This document shows positions 1 to 5,632 of a stretch of 7,143 bases of DNA, piece after piece. Position numbers and translations under genes: made by a program. The notes beneath the pieces were generated by a model. That model did no database searches. It worked only from the letters and a program-made list of their open reading frames with translations, and was not told the origin of the DNA. Each line of letters starts with the position of its first letter. Positions within the stretch are counted from its first letter, which is position 1. This DNA is from an uncultured Clostridia bacterium (GTDB lineage Bacteria > Bacillota > Clostridia > Oscillospirales > Oscillospiraceae), in assembly GCA_947177005.1 (NCBI GenBank), contig CAMWSZ010000144.1, forward strand, positions 1-7,143, written 5' to 3'.

Positions 1-296
1 TGGCTTTTATTACATTTATTGTCCAAACGGATGCGCGGCGGGTCAGCATTGGGACTGGATTTCAGAAAATCGGCTTCATCGCCGCGGTTGCTGTACTGGT
101 TTTGAATTATGCCGGGTGGCTGCTCTACTTTCATGGTTATCAATCTTTTGCGGCAATCATGTTCTTTATTGTGCTGCTGCCTCCGCTCTACTATGTCTGC
201 ATCGGCTTATGGAGAGAAAACTGGGCGCTGTTCGTTACAGCCGCTGTTTTTGAGATTGTCCATTTTGTCCATGTATCTGGGAATCTGAAAATGTAA
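1..296 (+). CDS. Polytopic membrane protein of unknown function, C-terminal fragment (5' end outside window)
   Basis: The frame is open from the window edge (first complete codon at position 3) to the TAA at 294-296, giving about 97 residues, so the true start lies upstream. A TTG at 102 is the first possible start inside the window, but the frame is equally protein-like before it, so it should not be taken as the start. About three hydrophobic segments are visible: one around GFIAAVAVLVLNYAGWLLYF, one around FAAIMFFIVLLPPLYYVCIG, and a weaker one in the final 25 residues, with the tail end of another at the window edge. Charged residues sit in short loops. This indicates a small integral membrane protein. 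I do not recognise the family and no catalytic motif is visible. The gene ends 14 nt before a strong terminator, so it is the last gene of its transcription unit. Confidence 0.65.
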   Translation, partial: AFITFIVQTDARRVSIGTGFQKIGFIAAVAVLVLNYAGWLLYFHGYQSFAAIMFFIVLLPPLYYVCIGLWRENWALFVTAAVFEIVHFVHVSGNLKM

Positions 297-310
297 AAGT
301 GGCAAAAAAT

Positions 311-343
311 GCGGGCCGGTTCAAAACCGGTCCGCGTTTTTTT
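311..343. terminator. Bidirectional intrinsic terminator between convergent genes
   Basis: An 11-bp stem (311-321 with 325-335, one G-U pair) closes a three-base CAA loop. It is followed by seven T on the plus strand (337-343). On the minus strand the same stem is followed by the complement of the A-run at 304-309, so it can also end transcription of the UPF0210 operon arriving from the right. Confidence 0.9.
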
Positions 344-345
344 GG

Positions 346-1704
346 TTAATTTTTTAGGCTCTGCATCGGCGCGGGGATGCGTCCGCCGCGGTCAATGAAC
401 GCCTTGCTGGACGCCGTATGCACCGCCTGCACCGGTCCGGACCCCAGCAGGCCGCCGAACTCCACCATATCCCCGACTTTGCATCCGGGGGCGGGGATGA
501 TACGAACAGCGGTGGTCTTGCTGTTGACCATGCCGATTGCGGCCTCATCGGCTATAATGGCGGATATAGTCTCGGCGGAGGTGCTGCCGGGGACAACGAT
601 CATGTCCAGACCCACCGAACACACACAGGTCATGGCCTCCAGCTTGTCCAGCGTAATCGCGCCGGAGGACGCCGCGGCAATCATCCCCTCGTCCTCGCTG
701 ACCGGGATAAACGCCCCGGACAGTCCGCCCACGGAGGACGACGCCATAACGCCGCCCTTTTTCACGGCGTCGTTCAGCAGGGCAAGCGCGGCGGTCGTAC
801 CATGTGTGCCGCAGGTCTCCACGCCCATTTCCTCCAGAATTCGAGCCACACTGTCGCCTACGGCGGGCGTGGGGGCCAGAGACAGGTCCACAATCCCGAA
901 GGGGGTGTCAAGCCGCCTGCTGGCCTCCTGCGCCACAAGCTGGCCCATTCTGGTAATGCGGAAAGCGGTTTTCTTAATGGTCTCCGCCACCACGTCGAAC
1001 GGCTCTCCCTTCACCGACTGCAAGGCGTGATGCACCACGCCGGGCCCCGAGACGCCCACATTGATGACCCGTTCCGGCTCACCCACGCCGTGGAACGCCC
1101 CCGCCATAAACGGGTTGTCCTCCACCGCGTTGCAGAACACCACCAGCTTTGCGCAGCCGAATCCGCTCCGGTCCGCGGTTCGGGCGGCAAGGTCTTTAAT
1201 GGTGCGTCCCATCAGCGCCACGGCGTCCATGTCAATTCCGGCCTTTGTGGAGCCTACGTTCACCGACGAACAGACGATATCTGTCTCCGCCAGTGCCTGC
1301 GGAATGGATGCGATCAGATGCCGGTCGGCGTCCGTCATGCCCTTCTGCACCAGCGCAGAAAAGCCGCCGATGAAATTCACGCCGCAGGTCTTTCCGGCAC
1401 GGTCCAGCGTTCGGGCAAAGGGGACATAGTTGTCCGTCTCTGCCGCCGCCGCCACCAGCGCAATCGGGGTGACAGAGATACGTTTGTTGACGATTGGAAT
1501 TCCGAATTCCTTCTCAATCGCCTCTCCCGTGGCCACCAGCTTCTCCGCATATCCCGTGATCTTGTCATAGATCTTATCGCAGGCGGTTTTGGTCTCGCTG
1601 TGGGCGCAGGAGAGCAGGGAGATTCCCATTGTAATGGTGCGGACGTCCAGATGCTGCTGGTCGATCATCTGGATTGTCTGCATGATTTCGTTTTGACTGA
1701 GCAT
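346..1704 (-). CDS. UPF0210 / DUF711 'PFL family' protein
   Basis: A 452-residue cytosolic protein without signal peptide or membrane segment, full length for the UPF0210 (DUF711) family. I recognise it from overall sequence character. It has the glycine-rich GVNFIGGFSALVQKG block (about 108-122), CNAVEDNPFMAGAFHG (191-206), the VINVGVSGPG block (213-222), RIIPAPG (401-407) and the C-terminal DRGGRIPAP block (438-446). The family is called 'PFL family' because its fold resembles pyruvate formate-lyase. No biochemical activity is established for it to my knowledge, and I see no RVxGY glycyl-radical loop, so enzymatic identity should not be inferred from the name. The ATG start is preceded by AAGGGGG (1711-1717), which overlaps the stop codon of the ACT-domain gene 11 nt upstream. 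The two genes are therefore co-transcribed and probably translationally linked. This gene pair recurs together in Firmicutes. Confidence 0.93.
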   Translation of the reverse strand: MLSQNEIMQTIQMIDQQHLDVRTITMGISLLSCAHSETKTACDKIYDKITGYAEKLVATGEAIEKEFGIPIVNKRISVTPIALVAAAAETDNYVPFARTLDRAGKTCGVNFIGGFSALVQKGMTDADRHLIASIPQALAETDIVCSSVNVGSTKAGIDMDAVALMGRTIKDLAARTADRSGFGCAKLVVFCNAVEDNPFMAGAFHGVGEPERVINVGVSGPGVVHHALQSVKGEPFDVVAETIKKTAFRITRMGQLVAQEASRRLDTPFGIVDLSLAPTPAVGDSVARILEEMGVETCGTHGTTAALALLNDAVKKGGVMASSSVGGLSGAFIPVSEDEGMIAAASSGAITLDKLEAMTCVCSVGLDMIVVPGSTSAETISAIIADEAAIGMVNSKTTAVRIIPAPGCKVGDMVEFGGLLGSGPVQAVHTASSKAFIDRGGRIPAPMQSLKN

Positions 1705-1715
1705 ACCGGTCCCCC

Positions 1716-1985
1716 TTAAATTCTGTGCATGTTGTCGAAGATGTCCTCCCGCTGGATGCGAATGGACAGGCCGCCCTCCGCACCCAATCCGGCCAGCTGT
1801 TCGCTCAGCTCCACAAGCGGGATCTTGCAGCCGATGATATCCACCAGCATGACCATGACGAAATTTTCCTGCATGATGCTCTGGCTGATATTCAGGATGT
1901 TGACGTTATACTGGGCCAGCAGCGTGCAGACGGAGGCAATGATGCCCACGCGGTCTTTTCCGATGACGGTAACAATAGCTTTCAT
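1716..1985 (-). CDS. ACT domain-containing protein, UPF0237 family
   Basis: An 89-residue protein, the usual size for the UPF0237 family, consisting of essentially a single ACT domain. The N-terminal strand MKAIVTVIGKDRVGIIASV carries the typical ACT loop GKDRVGI (9-15), followed by the first helix (17-26), the INISQS-like strand with NILNISQS (29-36), and a second beta-alpha-beta unit to about residue 76. ACT domains bind small ligands, often amino acids, and commonly act as allosteric modules. The ligand here is unknown. The start has a good ribosome binding site, GGAAAGGA (complement of 1994-2001), 8 nt before the ATG. It is the first gene of a two-gene operon with the UPF0210 gene, so the likely role is ligand sensing for that partner. 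This is an inference from constant neighbourhood, not from direct evidence. Confidence 0.93.
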   Translation of the reverse strand: MKAIVTVIGKDRVGIIASVCTLLAQYNVNILNISQSIMQENFVMVMLVDIIGCKIPLVELSEQLAGLGAEGGLSIRIQREDIFDNMHRI

Positions 1986-2033
1986 ATAAAAAATCCTTTC
2001 CGCATAAAATAGCGCGGTAAATTTGCGGGTCCA

Positions 2034-2062
2034 AGTTTACCATGTTGCGCCCAGGATGTAAA
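2034..2062 (-). promoter_or_regulatory. Candidate vegetative promoter for the ACT/UPF0210 operon
   Basis: Reading the minus strand, TTTACA (complement of 2057-2062) is followed after exactly 17 bp by TAAACT (complement of 2034-2039), with an upstream TGG giving an extended -10 character. Matches are 5/6 and 4/6 to the sigma-70/sigma-A consensus. Transcription would start near 2027, leaving a leader of about 40 nt that includes the ribosome binding site at 1994-2001. A second candidate closer in (TTGGAC-17-TATTTT, 2006-2034) would place the start inside that binding site and is less likely. Confidence 0.5.
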
Positions 2063-2109
2063 TAGCAAATCCCACAAAGATCAGCCCCAAAAGGGGGCCG
2101 GAAATCGGC

Positions 2110-2138
2110 TTGCAATTCTGCGGGACCCCCGATATAAT
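2110..2138 (+). promoter_or_regulatory. Vegetative promoter for the 86-aa gene
   Basis: TTGCAA (2110-2115) and a perfect TATAAT (2133-2138) are separated by exactly 17 bp. Transcription would begin near 2145, leaving a very short leader of about 16 nt that is almost entirely the ribosome binding site AGGAGGAG (2146-2153). The -10 box sits inside a palindrome listed separately. Confidence 0.75.
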
Positions 2139-2143
2139 ATCGG
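2129..2143. promoter_or_regulatory. Palindrome centred on the -10 box, possible operator
   Basis: CCGATATAATATCGG is a perfect inverted repeat (two 7-bp arms around a central A) that exactly encloses the TATAAT of the plus-strand promoter. A dimeric repressor bound here would block that promoter. The palindrome lies about 70 bp upstream of the minus-strand -35 box, so it need not affect the divergent operon. No regulator gene is seen in the window. A -10 box is partly self-complementary by nature, but the extra CCG/CGG arms are not required by promoter function. Confidence 0.35.
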
Positions 2144-2160
2144 AGAGGAGGAGATGCAGT

Positions 2161-2421
2161 ATGAAGATCGTTGTCAAGGGTGTCCTGCCGGATGCGGAGC
2201 GGGATGCCTACATCAAGTATATCACCGGCAAATTTCCCCCCGGTGTGGTTGAAAAGCTGGTTCTGGACGTGCAGGGGGAGTATGTGGACATCCAGTACAC
2301 CCTCCACCGCTACCGTGACCTGCGGAAAATGGGCGGCTGCTGCATCGGGGAGCCAGCGGACTGGAACCCCGCAAAGCAGGCCGAGCTGCGGGACACACTG
2401 CCCAACCGCATTGAAGTATAA
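2161..2421 (+). CDS. Small protein with NrdD C-terminal-like motif, function unknown
   Basis: An 86-residue soluble protein. The start at 2161 is chosen because AGGAGGAG lies 7 nt upstream and translation in this frame from an earlier ATG (2110) would begin inside the promoter. The N-terminal half (about 1-48) alternates hydrophobic and charged residues and looks like a small alpha/beta domain. The C-terminal part carries RDLRKMGGCCIGEPADWNPAK followed by QAELRD. The pattern R-x-x-G near WNxxKxxExxxD resembles the C-terminal tail of class III anaerobic ribonucleotide reductase NrdD, where the glycyl radical forms. Here the residues are R55, G58, G59, W68, N69, K72, E75 and D78. Two adjacent cysteines (60-61) follow the glycines. 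It is far too short to be a reductase. It may be a stand-alone relative of that tail or only a local resemblance. It stands alone behind its own promoter, divergent from the PFL-fold UPF0210 operon. Confidence 0.8.
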   Translation: MKIVVKGVLPDAERDAYIKYITGKFPPGVVEKLVLDVQGEYVDIQYTLHRYRDLRKMGGCCIGEPADWNPAKQAELRDTLPNRIEV

Positions 2422-2559
2422 CGGAACGCGGGAACTTTCCGTGACCAAAAACGACAGGAATGCACATTTTGTATGCATTTTTGTCAATAACGGTTGAGGA
2501 GAAACGCCGGTCCGGGCCGCGATTTGTTTGATTTGATAAAAATATTTTCTGTATAAAAA

Positions 2560-2588
2560 TTGACGCACCGGGGATAATCTGATAGAAT
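2560..2588 (+). promoter_or_regulatory. Vegetative promoter for the SLH-domain gene
   Basis: TTGACG (2560-2565) and TAGAAT (2583-2588) match the consensus at 5/6 each and are separated by exactly 17 bp. The start of transcription would be near 2595, giving a leader of about 30 nt with AAGAGG (2611-2616) as ribosome binding site. The 203-bp gap between the preceding gene and the SLH gene otherwise contains only a weak 6-bp hairpin (2459-2479) followed by a few T. Confidence 0.8.
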
Positions 2589-2624
2589 AGATACCATACC
2601 AAACAAAGAAAAGAGGTTTTCCTC

Positions 2625-3674
2625 ATGAAAAAACATGTGCTGGCGCTTCTGTTGGCATTGATGCTCTGCGTGCAGCTGACGCTGCCGGCGGGAGCCGCTT
2701 TCAGAACCTATGAGGACGTCCAGGAGGACCACTGGACCACCAGCAGCGTGGAACGGGCCATTGATCTGGGCCTGCTCCAGGGCAAAACCGAGGGCGCATT
2801 CGGCTGGGGACAGCCGATGAGCCGTGCGGAATTCGCGGTGGCGCTGGTGCGCCTGTTCGGCTGGGAGGAGGTCGTGCCGGACCGCTCCACCTTCTCCGAC
2901 GCCGCCCCTGACAGTTGGTTCTACACCGCCGTCGAGACCGCCGCCGCCAACGGCGCCCTGTCCACCGGGTCCCCCGCGTTCCGTCCCACGGACGGCATCA
3001 CCCGGGAGGAAGCCGCGTCCATGCTCATCCGCGGTCTGGGCTATACGTCCCTGGCCGGCTATGCCGCCGAGAACGAATCGCCCTTTTCCGACGTGACCAC
3101 CAATAAAGGCTTTATTACTGCCGCCTACGATATGGGCCTGATGAGCGGCACCGGCGACGGCCTCTTTCATCCGGAGGACGTGGTGACGCGGGAGCTGGGG
3201 GCGGCGGTGCTGATGCGCCTCTATGACTGCCTGTATTCACATCCGATCCGGCTGAGCAGCTCCAGCGCCTATTGGGAGGTGGCCGTGGAGACGCCCCTGG
3301 CGGACAGCAACGGCATCCTGCCGACGACCCCCCTGGAGCCCCTGACGGACCTGTACGACGCCCTCCGCGAGATGAAAGAGAGCGGCACGAACATGAACCG
3401 GGTCGTGCTGAGCCTGAACGGCGGCGGCATCCGGACGCTGACCTCTTACGGCGTTGTTCTCTCCAGCGAGACACTCTCGGCCCGGGAGGTAGAGGCGGTC
3501 CTGTCCCGTTCCGACGTGAACACCTATTACTCTGAACGCTATGAGAGCGCATACTGCATCTATCAGCCCAACGCCTATCAGACGGCCACCGTCTGGTATC
3601 AGAACGACGAGAGTATGGCGGCAAAATTACAGCTCGCCAGCCTGTTCGGCGTTACGCGCTACGTGCTGCGCTGA
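2625..3674 (+). CDS. Secreted SLH-domain protein with partial GH18-like C-terminus
   Basis: A 349-residue exported protein. Residues 1-25 form a signal peptide (MKKH, then a long Leu/Ala core, ending PAGAA), probably cut near A24-F26. Three S-layer homology domains follow: about 29-78, 88-140 and 152-202, each with the pattern F/Y-x-D-V...W...A-x-x-x-G-L/A...R-x-E-x-A/L. Such triplets bind pyruvylated secondary cell-wall polymers and anchor proteins to the cell surface. The rest (about 213-349) matches the second half of a glycoside hydrolase family 18 barrel of the YaaH type. The NRVVLSLNGGG strand (238-248) corresponds to the K-I-V-L-G strand, and TVWYQNDESMAAKLQLA (322-338) corresponds to the conserved VWF-D-x-x-S-I-x-x-K segment. 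The catalytic DxxDxDxE motif is absent and there is no room for it, so activity as a chitinase or muramidase is unlikely. The start is supported by AAGAGG 8 nt upstream. The gene is monocistronic and GC-rich. Confidence 0.9.
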   Translation: MKKHVLALLLALMLCVQLTLPAGAAFRTYEDVQEDHWTTSSVERAIDLGLLQGKTEGAFGWGQPMSRAEFAVALVRLFGWEEVVPDRSTFSDAAPDSWFYTAVETAAANGALSTGSPAFRPTDGITREEAASMLIRGLGYTSLAGYAAENESPFSDVTTNKGFITAAYDMGLMSGTGDGLFHPEDVVTRELGAAVLMRLYDCLYSHPIRLSSSSAYWEVAVETPLADSNGILPTTPLEPLTDLYDALREMKESGTNMNRVVLSLNGGGIRTLTSYGVVLSSETLSAREVEAVLSRSDVNTYYSERYESAYCIYQPNAYQTATVWYQNDESMAAKLQLASLFGVTRYVLR

Positions 3675-3690
3675 CCGGCCCCGTCAGATG

Positions 3691-3738
3691 AAAAAACCGC
3701 GCCTTGCAGACTGTTTGATCTGTAAGGCGCAGTTTTTT
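3691..3738. terminator. Bidirectional intrinsic terminator between convergent genes
   Basis: A 12-bp stem (3699-3710 with 3719-3730, one G-U pair) has an 8-nt loop. It is flanked by six A (3691-3696) on the left and six T (3733-3738) on the right. It can therefore terminate both the SLH gene from the left and the 88-aa gene from the right. Confidence 0.92.
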
Positions 3739-3766
3739 ATGCTTCCGCATTTTTCTAGGCTTCGCA

Positions 3767-4033
3767 TCAATCCATTTTCAGCGGGTCCAGATGATAGATG
3801 CTGTTCATGGTTTCAATCACGATCCGGCCTGTCTCCTTGTCCTTCTGCCAGTTCTGGACCAGACTTGTCCTGATATACCGGTCACAGGGCTCGCCCTGCC
3901 GGTTATAGCGGCAGTGCATGAGAACACAGCCGTCCTCCATTTTCGCGTCGCCGATACAGCCGCGGTGCTGCTTATATTCAGGGCCGGTCTTTGCCGCGCC
4001 GTCCTTGTCAGTAATCCGTATGATCTGATACAC
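3767..4033 (-). CDS. Hypothetical protein, 88 aa
   Basis: I do not recognise this family. The protein is small, soluble and charged, with no signal peptide or membrane segment. It contains four cysteines (C26, C36, C41, C50) that are not in a standard CxxC zinc arrangement, a TSLVQNW stretch near the middle, and a C-terminal region ETMNSIYHLDPLK. The start codon is GTG (complement of 4031-4033). It is chosen because a very strong ribosome binding site, GGGAGGTGA (complement of 4038-4046), lies at ideal distance and an exact consensus promoter lies just upstream. A longer reading in another frame (3817-4092) would start on top of the -35 box and is rejected. The gene is monocistronic and ends before the bidirectional terminator. 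That it is a real gene is well supported by its expression signals. Its function is unknown. Confidence 0.8.
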   Translation of the reverse strand: MYQIIRITDKDGAAKTGPEYKQHRGCIGDAKMEDGCVLMHCRYNRQGEPCDRYIRTSLVQNWQKDKETGRIVIETMNSIYHLDPLKMD

Positions 4034-4063
4034 GCTGTCACCTCCCGTTCACTCTTACTGCTT

Positions 4064-4092
4064 ATTATAGGCATGGCGGGAAAGTTTGTCAA
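4064..4092 (-). promoter_or_regulatory. Exact consensus promoter for the 88-aa gene
   Basis: On the minus strand TTGACA (complement of 4087-4092) and TATAAT (complement of 4064-4069) both match the consensus at 6/6 with a 17-bp spacer. A second TTGACA lies 16 bp further upstream (complement of 4103-4108), making a direct repeat of ATTGACA, but it has no good -10 partner. The transcript would start near 4057, giving a leader of about 24 nt with the ribosome binding site inside it. Confidence 0.88.
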
Positions 4093-4185
4093 TCATAGGA
4101 AGTGTCAATTCTTGCGGCCGCCTCCGGCAAATAAGCCGCGTTTTTCACACAAATGAAAAGAACGGAAAAAGCTGCCGCAAAGCCC

Positions 4186-4214
4186 TTGCAAAATAGAACA
4201 AAAGTTGCTATAAT
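4186..4214 (+). promoter_or_regulatory. Vegetative promoter for the nuclease operon
   Basis: TTGCAA (4186-4191) is followed after 17 bp by a perfect TATAAT (4209-4214) with an extended -10 TG at 4206-4207. The hexamers and spacing are the same as in the promoter of the 86-aa gene. Transcription would start near 4221. It is the only clear promoter before the four plus-strand genes from 4248 to 6782. Confidence 0.8.
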
Positions 4215-4247
4215 GGGAACCGGAAACCATATCCAGAAAGGGGACGT

Positions 4248-4658
4248 ATGATGATCGCAATTGTCTGTATCGACGACAGCGGCGGGATGCTCTTCAACCG
4301 CCGCCGTCAAAGTCAGGACCGTTTGCTGCGGGAGGATCTGTTGCGGGAAGCGGCGGGAAAAACGCTGTGGATGAACGCTTATTCCGCCAGGCAGTTCAAA
4401 GGCGCCCTGCCGGAGACCGTGCGTGCGGAGGAGGATTTTCTGGACCGGGCGGGGAGCGGAGAACTGTGTTTCGTGGAAAACCGGGACCTTGCTCCCTATG
4501 CCGGAAAACTGGAGGGGCTGATTGTCTACCGCTGGAACCGGCAGTACCCCGCCGACCTGTTCTTTACCGTTCCGCTGGAGAACTGGACCCTGGTCCGGCA
4601 GGAGGAATTTGCCGGGTCATCCCATGAAAAAATCACTAAGGAGGTCTATTCAAAATGA
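4248..4658 (+). CDS. Uncharacterised 136-aa protein, overlaps and precedes secreted nuclease gene
   Basis: A soluble cytosolic protein without signal peptide or membrane segment. Two ATG codons follow each other (4248 and 4251). AAAGGGG at 4237-4243 lies 4 nt from the first and 7 nt from the second, so the second is at least as likely. Stretches that look conserved are the N-terminal IAIVCIDD strand, NRRRQSQDR (17-25), LWMNAYS (40-46), CFVEN (74-78), YRWNRQYPAD (94-103) and FAGSSHEKITKEVY (121-134). I cannot assign a function. There is no metallo-beta-lactamase HxHxDH motif or other catalytic signature. Its last codons overlap the nuclease start (ATGA, 4655-4658), so the two proteins are made from one message and probably in linked amounts. 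The obvious idea is a partner or inhibitor of the nuclease, comparable in arrangement to Nin with NucA in Bacillus subtilis. That is inference only. Confidence 0.85.
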   Translation: MMIAIVCIDDSGGMLFNRRRQSQDRLLREDLLREAAGKTLWMNAYSARQFKGALPETVRAEEDFLDRAGSGELCFVENRDLAPYAGKLEGLIVYRWNRQYPADLFFTVPLENWTLVRQEEFAGSSHEKITKEVYSK

Positions 4659-5602
4659 AACTTCGTATCACTGCTCTCACGGTTCTGACCGCTCTGCTGA
4701 GCTGTCTGCTGCTGTCCGCCTGCGGCGGGGATACTGCCGTCGGGAACGGCACGTCCGTCAGCACTACTACGGTCGTGACCCTGCCCGAAGGACAGCCGTC
4801 TCAGCCGTCAACATCCGCCGGGTCCTATTCACTTGAGGATATTCCCGCATACAGCGGCACACCGTATGTTGAACTTTCCGGCAATGTTCCCGGTTTTGCG
4901 GACGGCGACATGACCACCAATTCTTTTGAGGACTATAGCCCTTTGGACAGTCTGGGACGCTGCGGCGTGGCCTATGCCTGTATCGGTGTGGACCTGATGC
5001 CCACAGAGGACCGCGGTTCCATCAGCTCCGTGACGCCCACCGGCTGGCAGAATGCCCAGTACGACTGTGTGAACGGCAAATACTTATATAACCGGTGCCA
5101 TTTGATTGGCTTCCAGCTCGCCGGCGAAAACGCCAATAAACAGAATCTGATTACCGGCACCAGATACTTGAATGTGGACGGAATGCTGCCCTTTGAAAAT
5201 CTGGTTGCCGACTACGTAAAAGAAACCGAAAATCATGTGCTGTACCGCGTCACCCCGGTTTTTGAGGGGGATAATCTGGTGGCGGATGGCGTGCAAATGG
5301 AGGCGCTGAGCGTAGAGGACAGCGGCGAGGATGTCTGTTTCAATGTGTTTGTGTACAACGTACAGCCCGGCGTGGTCATCGACTACGCCACTGGCGCAAG
5401 CCGTCTGGACGATGCGGCTCCTGCTGTATCCGGCGATGCGGAGTCCGTCAGCTATGTTCTGAATACCAGCTCTAAGAAATTCCATGATCCCAGCTGCTCC
5501 AATGCAGGCTCCATCAGCGGCAAGAACCGCGAGGACTATACAGGAACCCGGGACGCTCTCATTTCCCAGGGCTATGAGCCCTGCGGACAATGCAAGCCCT
5601 GA
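4655..5602 (+). CDS. Lipoprotein DNA/RNA non-specific endonuclease (EndA/NucA type) with C-terminal Cys/His module
   Basis: A 315-residue surface nuclease. Residues 1-22 are a lipoprotein signal peptide with lipobox L20-S21-A22-C23, so the mature protein is attached to the membrane by C23. A Ser/Thr/Pro-rich linker runs to about residue 57. The NUC-superfamily domain covers about 60-250: YNRCHLIGFQL (145-155) holds the general base H149 in the DRGH position, and NLITGTRYLN (164-173) and MLPFEN (177-182) follow. N173 and E181 are 8 residues apart, the spacing seen for the magnesium-binding Asn and active-site Glu of this family. The C-terminal 50 residues form a separate module with H277, C281 and CGQC (310-313), probably a metal-binding or surface module seen on other secreted clostridial proteins. 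Expected action is cleavage of extracellular DNA or RNA, for nutrition, uptake or defence. The ribosome binding site AAGGAGG (4638-4644) lies in the end of the preceding gene, 10 nt before the ATG. Confidence 0.93.
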   Translation: MKLRITALTVLTALLSCLLLSACGGDTAVGNGTSVSTTTVVTLPEGQPSQPSTSAGSYSLEDIPAYSGTPYVELSGNVPGFADGDMTTNSFEDYSPLDSLGRCGVAYACIGVDLMPTEDRGSISSVTPTGWQNAQYDCVNGKYLYNRCHLIGFQLAGENANKQNLITGTRYLNVDGMLPFENLVADYVKETENHVLYRVTPVFEGDNLVADGVQMEALSVEDSGEDVCFNVFVYNVQPGVVIDYATGASRLDDAAPAVSGDAESVSYVLNTSSKKFHDPSCSNAGSISGKNREDYTGTRDALISQGYEPCGQCKP

Positions 5603-5632
5603 TAGCAGTTATAGGAAAGGAGATCATCAGAC

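Noticed and set aside
418..1719. Long plus-strand open frame of 433 codons opposite the UPF0210 gene
   Set aside because: It is antisense to a clearly recognised family member, its composition is His/Arg/Gly-rich and low in normal core residues, and it has no ribosome binding site. It is a by-product of GC-rich codons on the other strand.
2459..2484. Hairpin after the 86-aa gene as a terminator
   Set aside because: The stem is only 6 bp and AT-rich with a 9-nt loop and a short T run partly used in the stem. It may act weakly but is not convincing.
1906..2568. Minus-strand open frame of 220 codons across the divergent promoter region
   Set aside because: It overlaps the start of the ACT gene, both promoters and the whole 86-aa gene in antisense, has no supporting start signals and does not read like a protein family.
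2613..2624. GAGG-TTTT-CCTC inverted repeat covering the ribosome binding site of the SLH gene
   Set aside because: A four-base-pair stem is too weak to claim control of translation, though it is exact and ends next to the ATG.
3817..4092. Alternative minus-strand frame overlapping the 88-aa gene
   Set aside because: Its start would lie on the -35 box of an exact consensus promoter, and the strong ribosome binding site points to the GTG at 4033 in the other frame.
4248..4658. Possible identity of the 136-aa protein as a ribonuclease Z or other metallo-beta-lactamase enzyme
   Set aside because: I have a vague memory of such a label on similar short proteins, but there is no HxHxDH motif and the protein is far too short, so the name is not supported.
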